Positions 49,640 to 57,627 of a stretch of 64,000 bases of DNA are shown piece after piece. This DNA comes from Acestrorhynchus altus (taxonomy: Eukaryota; Chordata; Actinopteri; Characiformes; Acestrorhynchidae). Below the pieces are notes generated by a model. That model was not told where the DNA came from. It was given only the letters and a program-made list of their open reading frames with translations, and did not search any database. Numbering within the stretch: the first letter of the stretch is position 1; the number at the start of each line of letters is the position of its first letter. The translations under genes and the position numbers were made by a program. The stretch is from NCBI GenBank assembly GCA_034509495.1, contig CM067522.1, positions 7,138,916 through 7,202,915 on the forward strand. Direction: 5' to 3'.

Positions 49640-49774
49640 TTTTATCTTTATTTATTTATCCATCCATCCATCCATCCATTTTCTATACCGCTTATTCCTG
49701 AATAGAGTTTTATTTATTTATTTATTTATTTATTTATTCGGGGGTGTCCCTTTTAGAATTATTTCATTTTGTCG

Positions 49775-49810
<36 letters not shown>

Positions 49811-49866
49811 TTTGGGGGTGTCCCTTTTAGAATTATTTCATTTTGTCGATTAATTAATTAATTATT

Positions 49867-49921
<55 letters not shown>

Positions 49922-49981
49922 TTTGGGGGTGTCCCTTTTAGAATTATTTCATTTTGTCGATTAATTAATTATTTATTTATT

Positions 49982-50016
<35 letters not shown>

Positions 50017-50100
50017 TTTGGGGAGTGTCCCTTTTAGAATTATTTTATTTTGTCGATTAATTAACTTATTTATTTATTTATTTATTTATTTATTCATTCA
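49640..50100. repeat. (TTTA)n array with four copies of a conserved spacer
   Basis: Long TTTA tracts alternate with an almost invariant spacer 'gggggtgtcccttttagaat' plus 'tatttcattttgtcgatta' at about 49740, 49813, 49924 and 50020. The array therefore has a higher-order unit of about 75-110 bp. A SINE tail (catccatccattttctatac) borders its left side. Confidence 0.9.
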
Positions 50101-50117
50101 TTCAAGACAGAAATGAA

Positions 50118-50350
50118 AAGAAGAAAAACATCAACATTAAGCAGCAGATTTCAGTGTTCCATTCTGATGACATAATCGATGACGTCACAGGACTCAGCCT
50201 CAGTTGGCACTCAGCATCCACAAGTTAGTTGGTTCTTCCAGTTACTCTGAGAGTATTTGGCAAATCAGCAGCAAACTTATCTAGAACAGAGTGAATCTTT
50301 GTCACACAGGACACAGTAAGAACCAATTACTCATCTATTATAACCAATAC
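50118..50350 (+). promoter_or_regulatory. Putative first exon/promoter A of the kinase locus
   Basis: This is copy A of a tandem duplication (copy B at 50600-50885). It contains a perfect palindromic CRE (TGACGTCA, 50180-50187) and later 'cacaggacaca|gtaaga', a usable donor at 50316. The kinase exon begins with a 3' splice site at 51066-51067, seven bases before its ATG, so an untranslated upstream exon is expected. Both copies fit that role. CRE-driven promoters are well known for haploid-germ-cell genes such as TSSKs. The assignment is inference. Confidence 0.4.
50180..50187. promoter_or_regulatory. Perfect cAMP response element (TGACGTCA)
   Basis: An eight-base palindrome TGACGTCA sits in copy A. 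Copy B at the same place has only degenerate forms (gatgtcat, gatgtcac). CREM-type activators use this site in testis promoters; function here is inferred. Confidence 0.5.
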
Positions 50351-50369
50351 CAGTGTCATACCAACAACT

Positions 50370-50575
50370 TCTCTTATACACTTAAACATGGTGCTTCTTC
50401 AAGGGTTTTAGTAAAAGCTCAAATAAACCTTTATTCAGCTCTATGTAAAGCTCTATGTTGGAGGTTCCTTGAAGCAGTCTAAGAGGTTCCTCCCCACTTT
50501 CAAATTGAAGATCCTCCAAAAGGTCCTTTAGTACTTTTATTTTCTTTACTAAAGATCCATTGAAAAAAAACATTT
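50370..50575. mobile_element. MITE-like fragment between the duplicated copies
   Basis: 'ggtgcttcttcaagggtttt ... gttccttgaagcagtc' and 'ttttctttactaaagatcca' resemble the element at 22960-23235. Related sequence also follows copy B (about 50888-50930), so the MITE was probably duplicated along with the flanking segment. Confidence 0.5.
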
Positions 50576-50599
50576 TTTGTGAGAAGAAGAAAAGAAAAA

Positions 50600-50885
50600 G
50601 AAGATCAAAAACATCAATATTAAGGTGCACAAATAAACTTTTGGCTGCAGATTCCAGTGTTCCATTCTGATGTCATCTATGATGTCATGAATGATGTCAC
50701 AGAACTTAAACTATCTCAGTCAACTCAGTCTCAGTTAGAATTCTTCAAGGCATTTTTTCTTCCAGTTACTCTGAGATTATTTGGCAAATGTTTCATCAGC
50801 AATAAACTTATCTAGAGCAGAGCGAATCTGTGTCACACAGGATGCGGTAAGAATCATTTACTCATCTATTACAACCAACATCTGT
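50600..50885 (+). promoter_or_regulatory. Putative first exon/promoter B of the kinase locus
   Basis: Copy B of the duplication shares 'ccagtgttccattctgatg', 'cttccagttactctgaga', 'aaacttatctagagcagagc' and 'tgtcacacaggat' with copy A. It ends in a donor (gatgcg|gtaaga, 50847). It lies 200 bp upstream of the kinase exon acceptor. The CRE is decayed here, so the two copies may differ in regulation. Confidence 0.4.
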
Positions 50886-51074
50886 TTACAACCATTTTCT
50901 TTATTAAATATCCCTTGAAGAACCATTCTTTGTAAGCATGTGAGGCTCTGACATTAAATGTGGAACATTACAATAAATAAATAATCTTTGTTCTGCTCAT
51001 TTTAGGATTTGAAAGTTATATATTGTTAACATATTTCCTAAATTTCTGCTTCAGCTTCCATTTACAGGAATACA

Positions 51075-51716
51075 ATGGACACCAATGAGGTTCTCAAAAG
51101 TTTAGGCTATGAGGTGTTGGGCAGTCTTGGTGAAGGGTCTTATGGCCAGGTCAAGCTGGCCAAATCTCCAAGATACCCTAAAAACGTGGCCATTAAGATA
51201 TTAACTGTGAGTGAGATGAATGAAGAAGATGCTGCATGGGTGCCTACAGAACTTGCCATACTGAAAAGCATAAGGCACCACAACCTTACTAAGGTCTACA
51301 AAATATTCGAGATGCCAAACGGGAAGGTCTATATAGTCATGGAGGCTGCCAAAGCAGATCTGCACAAAAAGATCCGTGAGCTTGGCCACCTGCCCATTAG
51401 AAAAGCAAAACGATGGTTTTCTCAGCTGGTCAGCGCCAACCTCCAGCTCCACAAACAAGGCGTGGTGCATAGGGACATCAAAGATGAGAATGTGCTGCTG
51501 ACAGTTGATAACCAAGTAAAGCTGACGGATTTTACTGTGAGCTGCTTCATGAAAGGCTCGGAGCTAAATGAGGACTATCTTGGGACTCTGGCCTACACAG
51601 CACCAGAGATACTTCTGGAAACACCATATGACCCCCAAAAAATTGACGTCTGGAGCCTGGGAGTTACTCTTCATAAGATGGTGACTGGGAAGTTACCCTT
51701 CAAGGCTGACACTTAA
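51075..51716 (+). CDS. TSSK-like kinase, open part (213 aa, truncated)
   Basis: The start ATG lies seven bases after a strong 3' splice site. Domain features: Gly-rich loop Gly-Glu-Gly-Ser-Tyr-Gly (residues 19-24), Val-Ala-Ile-Lys with Lys41, helix-C Glu59, His-Arg-Asp at 132-134 with catalytic Asp134, Asn139, and Asp-Phe-Thr at 152-154 in place of Asp-Phe-Gly (TSSKs also vary at the third position). The Ala-Pro-Glu anchor is at 176-178 and Asp-Val-Trp at 191-193. All catalytic residues are intact, which argues that selection acted until recently. The frame stops at residue 213 in the C-lobe, before the substrate-binding helices end. Nearest relatives are TSSK1/2/3/6-type kinases; which paralogue is uncertain. 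Confidence 0.8.
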   Translation: MDTNEVLKSLGYEVLGSLGEGSYGQVKLAKSPRYPKNVAIKILTVSEMNEEDAAWVPTELAILKSIRHHNLTKVYKIFEMPNGKVYIVMEAAKADLHKKIRELGHLPIRKAKRWFSQLVSANLQLHKQGVVHRDIKDENVLLTVDNQVKLTDFTVSCFMKGSELNEDYLGTLAYTAPEILLETPYDPQKIDVWSLGVTLHKMVTGKLPFKADT

Positions 51717-51883
51717 AGTGAACTCCTGCATCTCCAGCATCAAAAACTGGTCTTCCCCACTGACATCAAACTGGACCAGGACTGCCGGGACTTCATCACT
51801 TACATGCTGTGTTTCCATCCATCCACTCGACCAACAATGGAAGAGGTGGCGCAGCATCCATGGCTACAGTCAAGGGGAAAACG
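51717..51883 (+). CDS. Kinase C-lobe remainder after the stop
   Basis: Same frame as the truncated kinase. It encodes Leu-Leu-His-Leu-Gln, Lys-Leu-Val-Phe-Pro, Asp-Cys-Arg-Asp-Phe-Ile and Met-Leu-Cys-Phe-His-Pro-Ser-Thr-Arg-Pro-Thr (subdomain XI Arg), then His-Pro-Trp-Leu-Gln. That is the standard kinase C-terminus. It ends at a donor (AAACG|GTAGAG, GT at 51884) in phase 2. Without that splice the frame meets TAG at 51885-51887. Confidence 0.7.
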
Positions 51884-51971
51884 GTAGAGACCATTGTGCG
51901 GGACACTGAGTATCTATCAGCAATATCTATTAAAAATATATGATTTTAAGTGTATTTTTATTTCATTTTAG

Positions 51972-52047
51972 ATTGATGCAGAGCTGTGTTGGCCTACGGT
52001 CACGAATTCAATCCTCCATCCAGCAGCTTTTTTCTTCCCATGGCAAT
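51972..52047 (+). CDS. Candidate kinase tail exon 2
   Basis: An acceptor (ttttag, AG at 51970-51971) and donor (GGCAAT|GTATGT) bound 76 bases that continue the kinase frame from phase 2 to phase 0. They encode a basic/Ser-rich stretch (Leu-Met-Gln-Ser-Cys-Val-Gly-Leu-Arg-Ser, then Gln-Gln-Leu-Phe-Ser-Ser-His-Gly-Asn). Frame continuity supports it; no homologue is recalled. Confidence 0.45.
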
Positions 52048-52530
52048 GTATGTTTCCTCCAAGTGCTACAGAAGAGCAATAACATAAGTCATAGAACACA
52101 CTTCACAACACCTCCATTTCTTCTAGCTTTAGAGAGACCTCCCACAAGTTACTTAAGATTTCTGCAAAAGTAAAGAGTTAAGATGGAATCGAAGGCATTC
52201 AGAGTGGGTTTGGTGTGAAACTCTTCATTCTAGGGAAATGTGCTAGATTTGGTTTGGGAGGCATGTAGTCAAATGGTTGGTCTAAGCTCCCAGTGCTCTT
52301 TGTTAACATTGGACCTGTAGCTCTAGTGCAAATTCAAAAACCATATCTTGGCTATTGGGGAATTAAATTCAGAACCATTGAAAAACAAAAACTATATCAG
52401 TAAATAACAACATTTAAGTGTCCTTTCAATTCCTGTGCAGTAATTTTCAAATACAAGACTGTTCAAATTTAACCAATAAATGTCAACTTCCTATATATGT
52501 TCTATAATGACCATCTCCTCTACATTTCAG

Positions 52531-52599
52531 CATCAGGCCAGTCCAAACACAGGCAGTGGAGAAACTCCATCTCCATCTCACCACTCTGGAAAAGGATAA
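52531..52599 (+). CDS. Candidate kinase tail exon 3 with stop
   Basis: An acceptor (ctctacatttcag, AG at 52529-52530) opens 23 codons in phase 0, His-Gln-Ala-Ser-Pro-Asn ... Ser-His-His-Ser-Gly-Lys-Gly, ending in TAA at 52597-52599. This matches the phase of the preceding exon. The Ser/Pro-rich composition resembles TSSK tails. Confidence 0.4.
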   Translation, partial: HQASPNTGSGETPSPSHHSGKG

Positions 52600-52879
52600 G
52601 ATTCAGAATTACACTTCAACCTGACGATCTGTAGTACCTTTCAGTGAAATATAGAACATGAATAGTTAGTAGCAGAGTTTCTGTCCTTCACATTTCATTC
52701 AGGAGTTAAGGAATGATGAAAATCCTCTCTGATCTCAGGCCTGTGTTGTAACATTTAAATATTTCAGTGCCTGATTTGGGTTTTAGATCTCTTCATTAAG
52801 CGACTGCCAACACTGACACTAAGGAAACACACTTGGTGTATTGTACATTTTACACCTTGATAATCATCACCCTCTGTAG

Positions 52880-53654
52880 CATCTCCAGGAACAGCACAAG
52901 TTGCCATCAACTAGCAATCCCAATCCAGCCTGTGGAGGAAGACTGGATGGAGGAGGTGGAGAACAAGCCCTGGTATGGGAACATTGATCATGGTTTCCAG
53001 ACGTCTCTGGAGGACGACGGCACTGGAGTGGATGGGGCTTGCTTCCCAATCCAGCCTGTGGAGGAAGACTGGATGGAGAAAGAGAGGATGGAGGAGGAGG
53101 AGATCAAGCCCTGGTTTGGGAACATTGTTCACGGTTTCCAGACATCTCTGGAGGACGACAGCACTGGAGCTGATGGGGCGTGCATCCCAATCCAGCCTGT
53201 TGAGGAAGACTGGATGGAGGAGGAGGAGATCAAGCCCTGGTTTGGGAACATAGTTCACAGTTTCCAGACATCTCTGGAGGACGACAGCACTGGAGCTGAT
53301 GGGGCTTGATTCCCAATCCAGCCTGTGGAGGAATACTGGATGGAGGAAGACTGGATGGAGGAGGAGGAGGAGAACAAGCCCTGGTTTGGGAACATTGTTC
53401 ACGGTTTCCAGACGTCTCTGGAGGACGACAGCACTGGAGCTGACGGGGCATGCATCCCAATCCAGCCTGTGGAGGAAGAATGGATGGAGGAGGAGGAGAA
53501 CAAGCCCTGGTTTGGGAACATTGATCGCAGTTTCCAGACGTCTCTGGAGGACGACGACACTGGAGTGGATGGGGCTACCCTAACCTGCAGAAGTGCAGAG
53601 GTTGGGGAGGTGGAGTCTGGCTCCTGTGCTGGAATTAAGAAGGCAACTCACTGA
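52880..53654 (+). CDS. Acidic five-repeat exon, interrupted by in-frame TGA
   Basis: Behind a plausible acceptor (cctctgtag, AG at 52878-52879) an open frame without its own ATG encodes five tandem repeats starting at 52917, 53043, 53184, 53310 and 53454 (126, 141, 126, 144 and about 120 bp). The repeat core is Pro-Ile-Gln-Pro-Val-Glu-Glu, then Trp-Met-Glu-Glu, a Glu run, Lys-Pro-Trp-Phe-Gly-Asn-Ile, and Phe-Gln-Thr-Ser-Leu-Glu-Asp-Asp with a Gly-Ala-Asp/Val-Asp-Gly-Ala-Cys end. A TGA at 53307-53309 replaces the TGC (Cys) found at the other junctions. The frame ends at TGA 53652-53654. The acceptor is phase 2, so it could splice in frame from the kinase exon donor at 51883. The protein family is unknown to me. 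Confidence 0.5.
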
Positions 53655-53724
53655 CGATGAGGAAGATGTTAAAAATCAAAACACACGACTCACATCACAC
53701 AACTCGTCTTCTTCATCCCAGCAG

Positions 53725-53857
53725 GATGAATGAAACCTCTCAGAACTCTGCTGAAACTCCTTCTTGTTCCATGTCTGAATATCAAGGTCCTCCAGTAACC
53801 TGTAAGCATGTTCAGGAGCCGGAATCAAGGAGGTTGGGTTTCACACAGTTGATGAAG
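53725..53857 (+). CDS. Candidate tail exon
   Basis: After a pyrimidine-rich acceptor (cttcttcatcccagcag) the frame encodes Met-Asn-Glu-Thr-Ser-Gln, then Ser-Met-Ser-Glu-Tyr-Gln-Gly-Pro-Pro, and ends Gly-Phe-Thr-Gln-Leu-Met-Lys at a donor (GATGAAG|GTGTGAG). It begins in phase 2 and ends in phase 0, joining cleanly to 53976. Just upstream, the +1 frame relative to the repeat exon encodes an acidic Asp-Asp-Glu-Glu-Asp and Ser-run stretch ending at a TGA (53729), so the exact join to the repeat exon is unclear. Confidence 0.35.
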
Positions 53858-53975
53858 GTGTGAGTCAAGTGTTGAGTAATTGTTCCAGCCCCAAACTCTA
53901 TACTGTGAAATTATTTTCAATATTTTTCCAGAATAATTCAGTTAGTTAATCTTTGTCATTTTGTTTCTCCAACAG

Positions 53976-54023
53976 ATGCTGAAGAAGTGTGTGGTTGCTA
54001 CTGCTACAACTTCTTGTATATAA
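53976..54023 (+). CDS. Candidate terminal exon with stop
   Basis: A strong acceptor (tttgtttctccaacag) is followed by 15 codons starting Met-Leu-Lys-Lys-Cys-Val-Val and a TAA at 54021-54023. A poly-A signal follows 26 bases later. Confidence 0.4.
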   Translation: MLKKCVVATATTSCI

Positions 54024-54048
54024 TACATGATTTTAAATGAATAATTTA

Positions 54049-54054
54049 AATAAA
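54049..54054 (+). terminator. Poly-A signal of the kinase locus
   Basis: AATAAA lies shortly after the last candidate stop codon and in an AT-rich context, with a T/G-containing stretch about 30 bases on. A likely 3' end for the plus-strand transcript. Confidence 0.45.
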
Positions 54055-57000
54055 TCAAAATACATCATGTTACAAAGTAAAAGTCATCTCACACTGTTTT
54101 ATCAGTCCAGTGTTCCTCAGTGGCCTTCAGTTAACACTGCACAGAGAATAGAAATCTACACCATGTGGTAGAACGGGAGATTCACAGCATGAAAATGACC
54201 CTGAAAAATAAGGACTTGCATGACGCCATCATTTCAACATAGAGCAGAATCTCAAAGGAATGCTTTGAACATTTTGTGGAATCCAGGCCATGAAGAATTA
54301 AGGCTGGGAGATAAAGGAGTTTTAATATACCTGTATTAGTACAGTGTTCCAAATAAAAGTCTGCAGTGAGTGCTAAATTTTTACCAGTAAAAATTACGTA
54401 TTACTCCAGTATTTCTGCAGTTATTTGGCCTTGATGTTTTATGACATGCAAGTTCTGTGCATCTACTGTGACTCAGGTGCAGGACAGCACAAAACCGGGC
54501 AGGGCAGCACAGGCTGGAGCTGGAAACACTGAGCTAAGCTGACATAATGACTTCTACAAGGACTTCATCTCATTCTCTCCACTTCTATTCAGACTCAGCC
54601 AGGTTCTTCTCCCTTTTGTTTTCTCTTCATTTTCTCCCCTGGGGAGTTTTCTCTATCCCCTTAAATGATCTGCTTAGGAAGAGTTGTGGAAAGAAGCTGA
54701 ACAATGGAAATGGGGCAGTAGATTATCTGTTACAAGACTGGAAGCAGGACGGCAGACAAAGCACTAGGAAACATTGGCCAATTTAAACTCTCACAAAGAT
54801 AAATGGTCTTCATGAACATGCAAAAATATGACAGGTCTTCCTCGAAGATGGATATAGATGTAATTTTGAATAAAATTTGAATTTATCAACAGGTCTGGTT
54901 CCTTTTTCAAATGATACTTTCTTCTGCTTTACTTACTGAAATAAATCTGAAAATAACCAGAATAAAACCTTTTACATTAAACAAGGTTTTTTCTTCTCCT
55001 GCAAATTTAACATTTTGGAGATAAAAGGTTTGCATTTTAGAGAGATGAAATTAATACTCATTGTCAAAAATGAAGTTACAGAAGTGTGGGATTGCAATGC
55101 TATTCTGAAGCAATATCAGGTTACCAGGAACAATGAATTCTAAAATATTTTAACTGGTATGGGCAATATTTATTGAACATGCAGATGGTCATCTCCACCA
55201 AGATAAAGCAGTGACAGTCTGGCATGACCCAATTGCAGTTGTGCATTGCAAATGGTTGATTCCATCTGACTTCAACTATTTCTTATGACGGTGAGCGAAT
55301 AGTCACAAATCCTCTGTTAGGGTGATCTGTTTTAGGGGAAGGCAAATATGAAATCTACCACAGATACCAATTTTAAGGTGTTAAAGTATTTCTTGGAAAA
55401 AATTGACAGAAATACTTGTTCTTGGAAACTATTTCACATTTGCAGATATTATCAGTGCTTCATTGGATGGATTAGTTAATCCCTGGTTCAAATGTTAATT
55501 GTGATAAAATCTTACTTTCCTCTTCTTGTAAGGTTCTGTTATTTTCAAAAGTTAAAAAGCACTAGTGAGAGTTCAATGACCTCGGGACAGTGATCATGCT
55601 GAGGAGTGGAAGGAAAGGCCTGGTACTCCAACACAATGCTTCAGTGGGACCTGAAGAGTGGAATGTGTCTTTATTTTAGAGCCAGTTGTTCATCAGCTCA
55701 GTGTGAGACAGCCCCAGCCACGCTGCATCCATGAGTCCTGCTGGGACGAAAATTTAAATGCTAAAAGAACAGCAGGAGATCTCACATTTACAGCAACACC
55801 ACACGCCAACAGCAACACAGAGCTGAAATCAGTTTAGTCTCTACAACAGAAAATAAATCACTGTGCCTTGACATTTCACTTAAACAGTCACAGTTGTAAG
55901 TGTGTCAATGTTTTAGACACCTGCCCATCAACATTTAATCTGAAATCAAGGGTAGTAAATAAGGAACCTGTCCTTCCCACTTCCTCGGGAATACTAGGGT
56001 TACACAGCATGTTGGATCTGATTGCATTATGACACAAAGGCATCAGTGGGATTCTGGATCATAAATACTCCAGATCATCCAAAGATATTGGCTGGAGCTT
56101 TCATTCCAGAGAATGCCTTTACACTGCACCCACTTTTATTTTATATGGCTGTGAAAATAATATATCAACTGAATTTAATGGGCTAACTTGGTTTTTCCAT
56201 TACAAACTATTTATTTATTCATTATTAAGGCCATCAAAACAATAGTCTGAGGCTGTGTCTGAAATAGAAAAAACGCTGCCTGCTTTATACAATATTCTTA
56301 GGCAAGTAGGTTAGTTATGTAGCCTTCTGTGTTATTAAAAACCTAATGGCTAATGATAACACAGTTAAACACTCATCTGTAGCAGTGAGCTCACGCTATC
56401 ATGGCAATGTCAGGATGCATGTTGCCTTCATTTTTCGGTTAAAGAGACATTTTTCATTAAATTGCATTGTGAGACATTGTGGGCAGCAAGGCAACCTATC
56501 AGTTTGCTCACTCACACCAAATCAAAATGTCTTCCAAGTTGCCTCATAATTAAGAACAGGACTACTTGGACAACAAGTGAAAAAGAACATAATGGCTTTT
56601 AATTCATTTATTTACAAAGAATACAAAACTTGAAATTAATCCAACATGTATCTGAAGTCAATTTCAACCTGCAGAAGAAACAGAAAGACCAAAATCAACC
56701 ATCTTCATTCAATATGTAAGAAGCTAAAAAAATAACACCACAAGATCAAGAGTGGCAGGAAATGTGATGTGTGTTCAATGATATCAGGTCCACACAAAAA
56801 AATAGTTGCACCCAGAAGGACGTTTTGGATTGCAATGCTATACAGAAGGAAGATAAAGGTGACCAGGAACAAAACATGATTACAAATTTAGACTAATATC
56901 TGCAATATTTACTGAACACATACAGAAGTAATGTCTCAGTATGGTGTCAATTTTTAACGCAACATGGCAAACGTCTCAGCATGGAGTTCTAGAGGTTCCT

Positions 57001-57474
57001 AATGGTGTCCTGTGAGGACTTGTCAGTGAAGATGACCTACTGCCACTGCATGACAGTCTGGTATGACACCAGTGCAGTTTAGGAAATGTTGACGTGGAGT
57101 TAAATTAATTGTTGTACCATGACTCACGGAGGGCATCATTGCTCGCTGAATGGCCGCAATCATGACCACTGGATTACTCTGTGTATGTTGGATAATCTGT
57201 TTGATCACCCTCTGTGGTTTACACAGTCAGTCACGTACAGTGATAAAACCTGTCCTTGCTTATGCCACATGCGTGGCTGAGCATTAAACTTCATTCATAC
57301 TTCCCACAACGTTAAACCAAGTTTCCTTCTGGCTGCAACTATTTTTTGATGATGTGTGTATCTTTACATTTCTGATTGCAGTTTTCAATGTAAGCAATCA
57401 AAAACTGCAATTCTACCTTAATAAACGTCCAGTTTCCAGTCCATTTTCAATTCCAGTGTTCCAATATATGTGAT
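54055..57474. other. Intergenic, with two copies of an unclassified repeat
   Basis: No exon is supported; the plus-strand frame at 54547-54786 has no splice or homology support. Segments at about 55077-55300 and 56805-57340 share 'ggattgcaatgctat', 'accaggaacaa', 'atatttattgaacat'-type and 'gacagtctggcatgac/gtatgac' blocks in the same order. They are two decayed copies of one repeat, perhaps a transposon relic read on the minus strand. Confidence 0.5.
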
Positions 57475-57480
57475 TTTATT
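57475..57480 (-). terminator. smn1: smn1 poly-A signal
   Basis: AATAAA on the minus strand, 94 bases past the smn1 stop codon; an ATTAAA variant lies slightly upstream at about 57497. This gives a short 3' UTR. Confidence 0.6.
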
Positions 57481-57573
57481 TTGTATTTTCTGTTTTCTTT
57501 AATTCAGTATATCAGAAAAAACCACGTGGGTGGAAATTCAATAGAACATTTACCAGATAAACCCCTGACTACT

Positions 57574-57627
57574 TCATTTGTGATGAGACTTCTTTGCTGT
57601 AGCCTCCCTGCGGCCTTGTTTCAAGCC
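57574..57627 (-). CDS. smn1: smn1 last coding exon
   Basis: Eighteen codons including TGA: Gly-Leu-Lys-Gln-Gly-Arg-Arg-Glu-Ala-Thr, then Lys-Lys-Ser-His-His-Lys. It corresponds to human exon 7 (same 54-nt coding length as I recall). In humans skipping this exon destabilises SMN. The 3' UTR follows in the same exon. Confidence 0.93.
   Translation of the reverse strand, partial: GLKQGRREATAKKSHHK

Larger units (their letters stand above)
51068..54054 (+). pseudogene. TSSK-family kinase locus, disrupted by in-frame stop
   Basis: A testis-specific serine/threonine kinase-like gene. The main exon (51068-51883) encodes an almost complete kinase domain, but TAA at 51714-51716 interrupts it in frame after residue 213. 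Past the stop the same frame resumes kinase C-lobe sequence to the donor at 51884. Exons at 51972-52047 and 52531-52599 complete one possible reading frame of 318 codons. Further candidate exons (52880-53654, about 53725-53857, 53976-54023) and a poly-A signal at 54049 suggest alternative tails. TSSKs phosphorylate sperm proteins in late spermatids. Only one nonsense change is visible in the kinase, so this may be a young pseudogene, a null allele, a sequencing error, or a gene making a truncated product. Confidence 0.6.

Noticed and set aside
53307..53309. Selenocysteine codon as the main explanation for TGA
   Set aside because: I could not see a convincing SECIS hairpin by eye, and a second lesion (TAA) exists in the adjacent kinase, so loss of function is the simpler account.
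52911..53402. Minus-strand frame of about 160 codons with Leu-Leu-Leu-His-Pro repeats
   Set aside because: It is the antisense shadow of the acidic repeat array; the sense frame has the meaningful Trp/Glu motifs and spans more of the array.
54547..54786. Plus-strand frame of 79 codons after the kinase locus
   Set aside because: It begins with ATG but lies past a poly-A signal, shows no domain and no splice link to the upstream exons.
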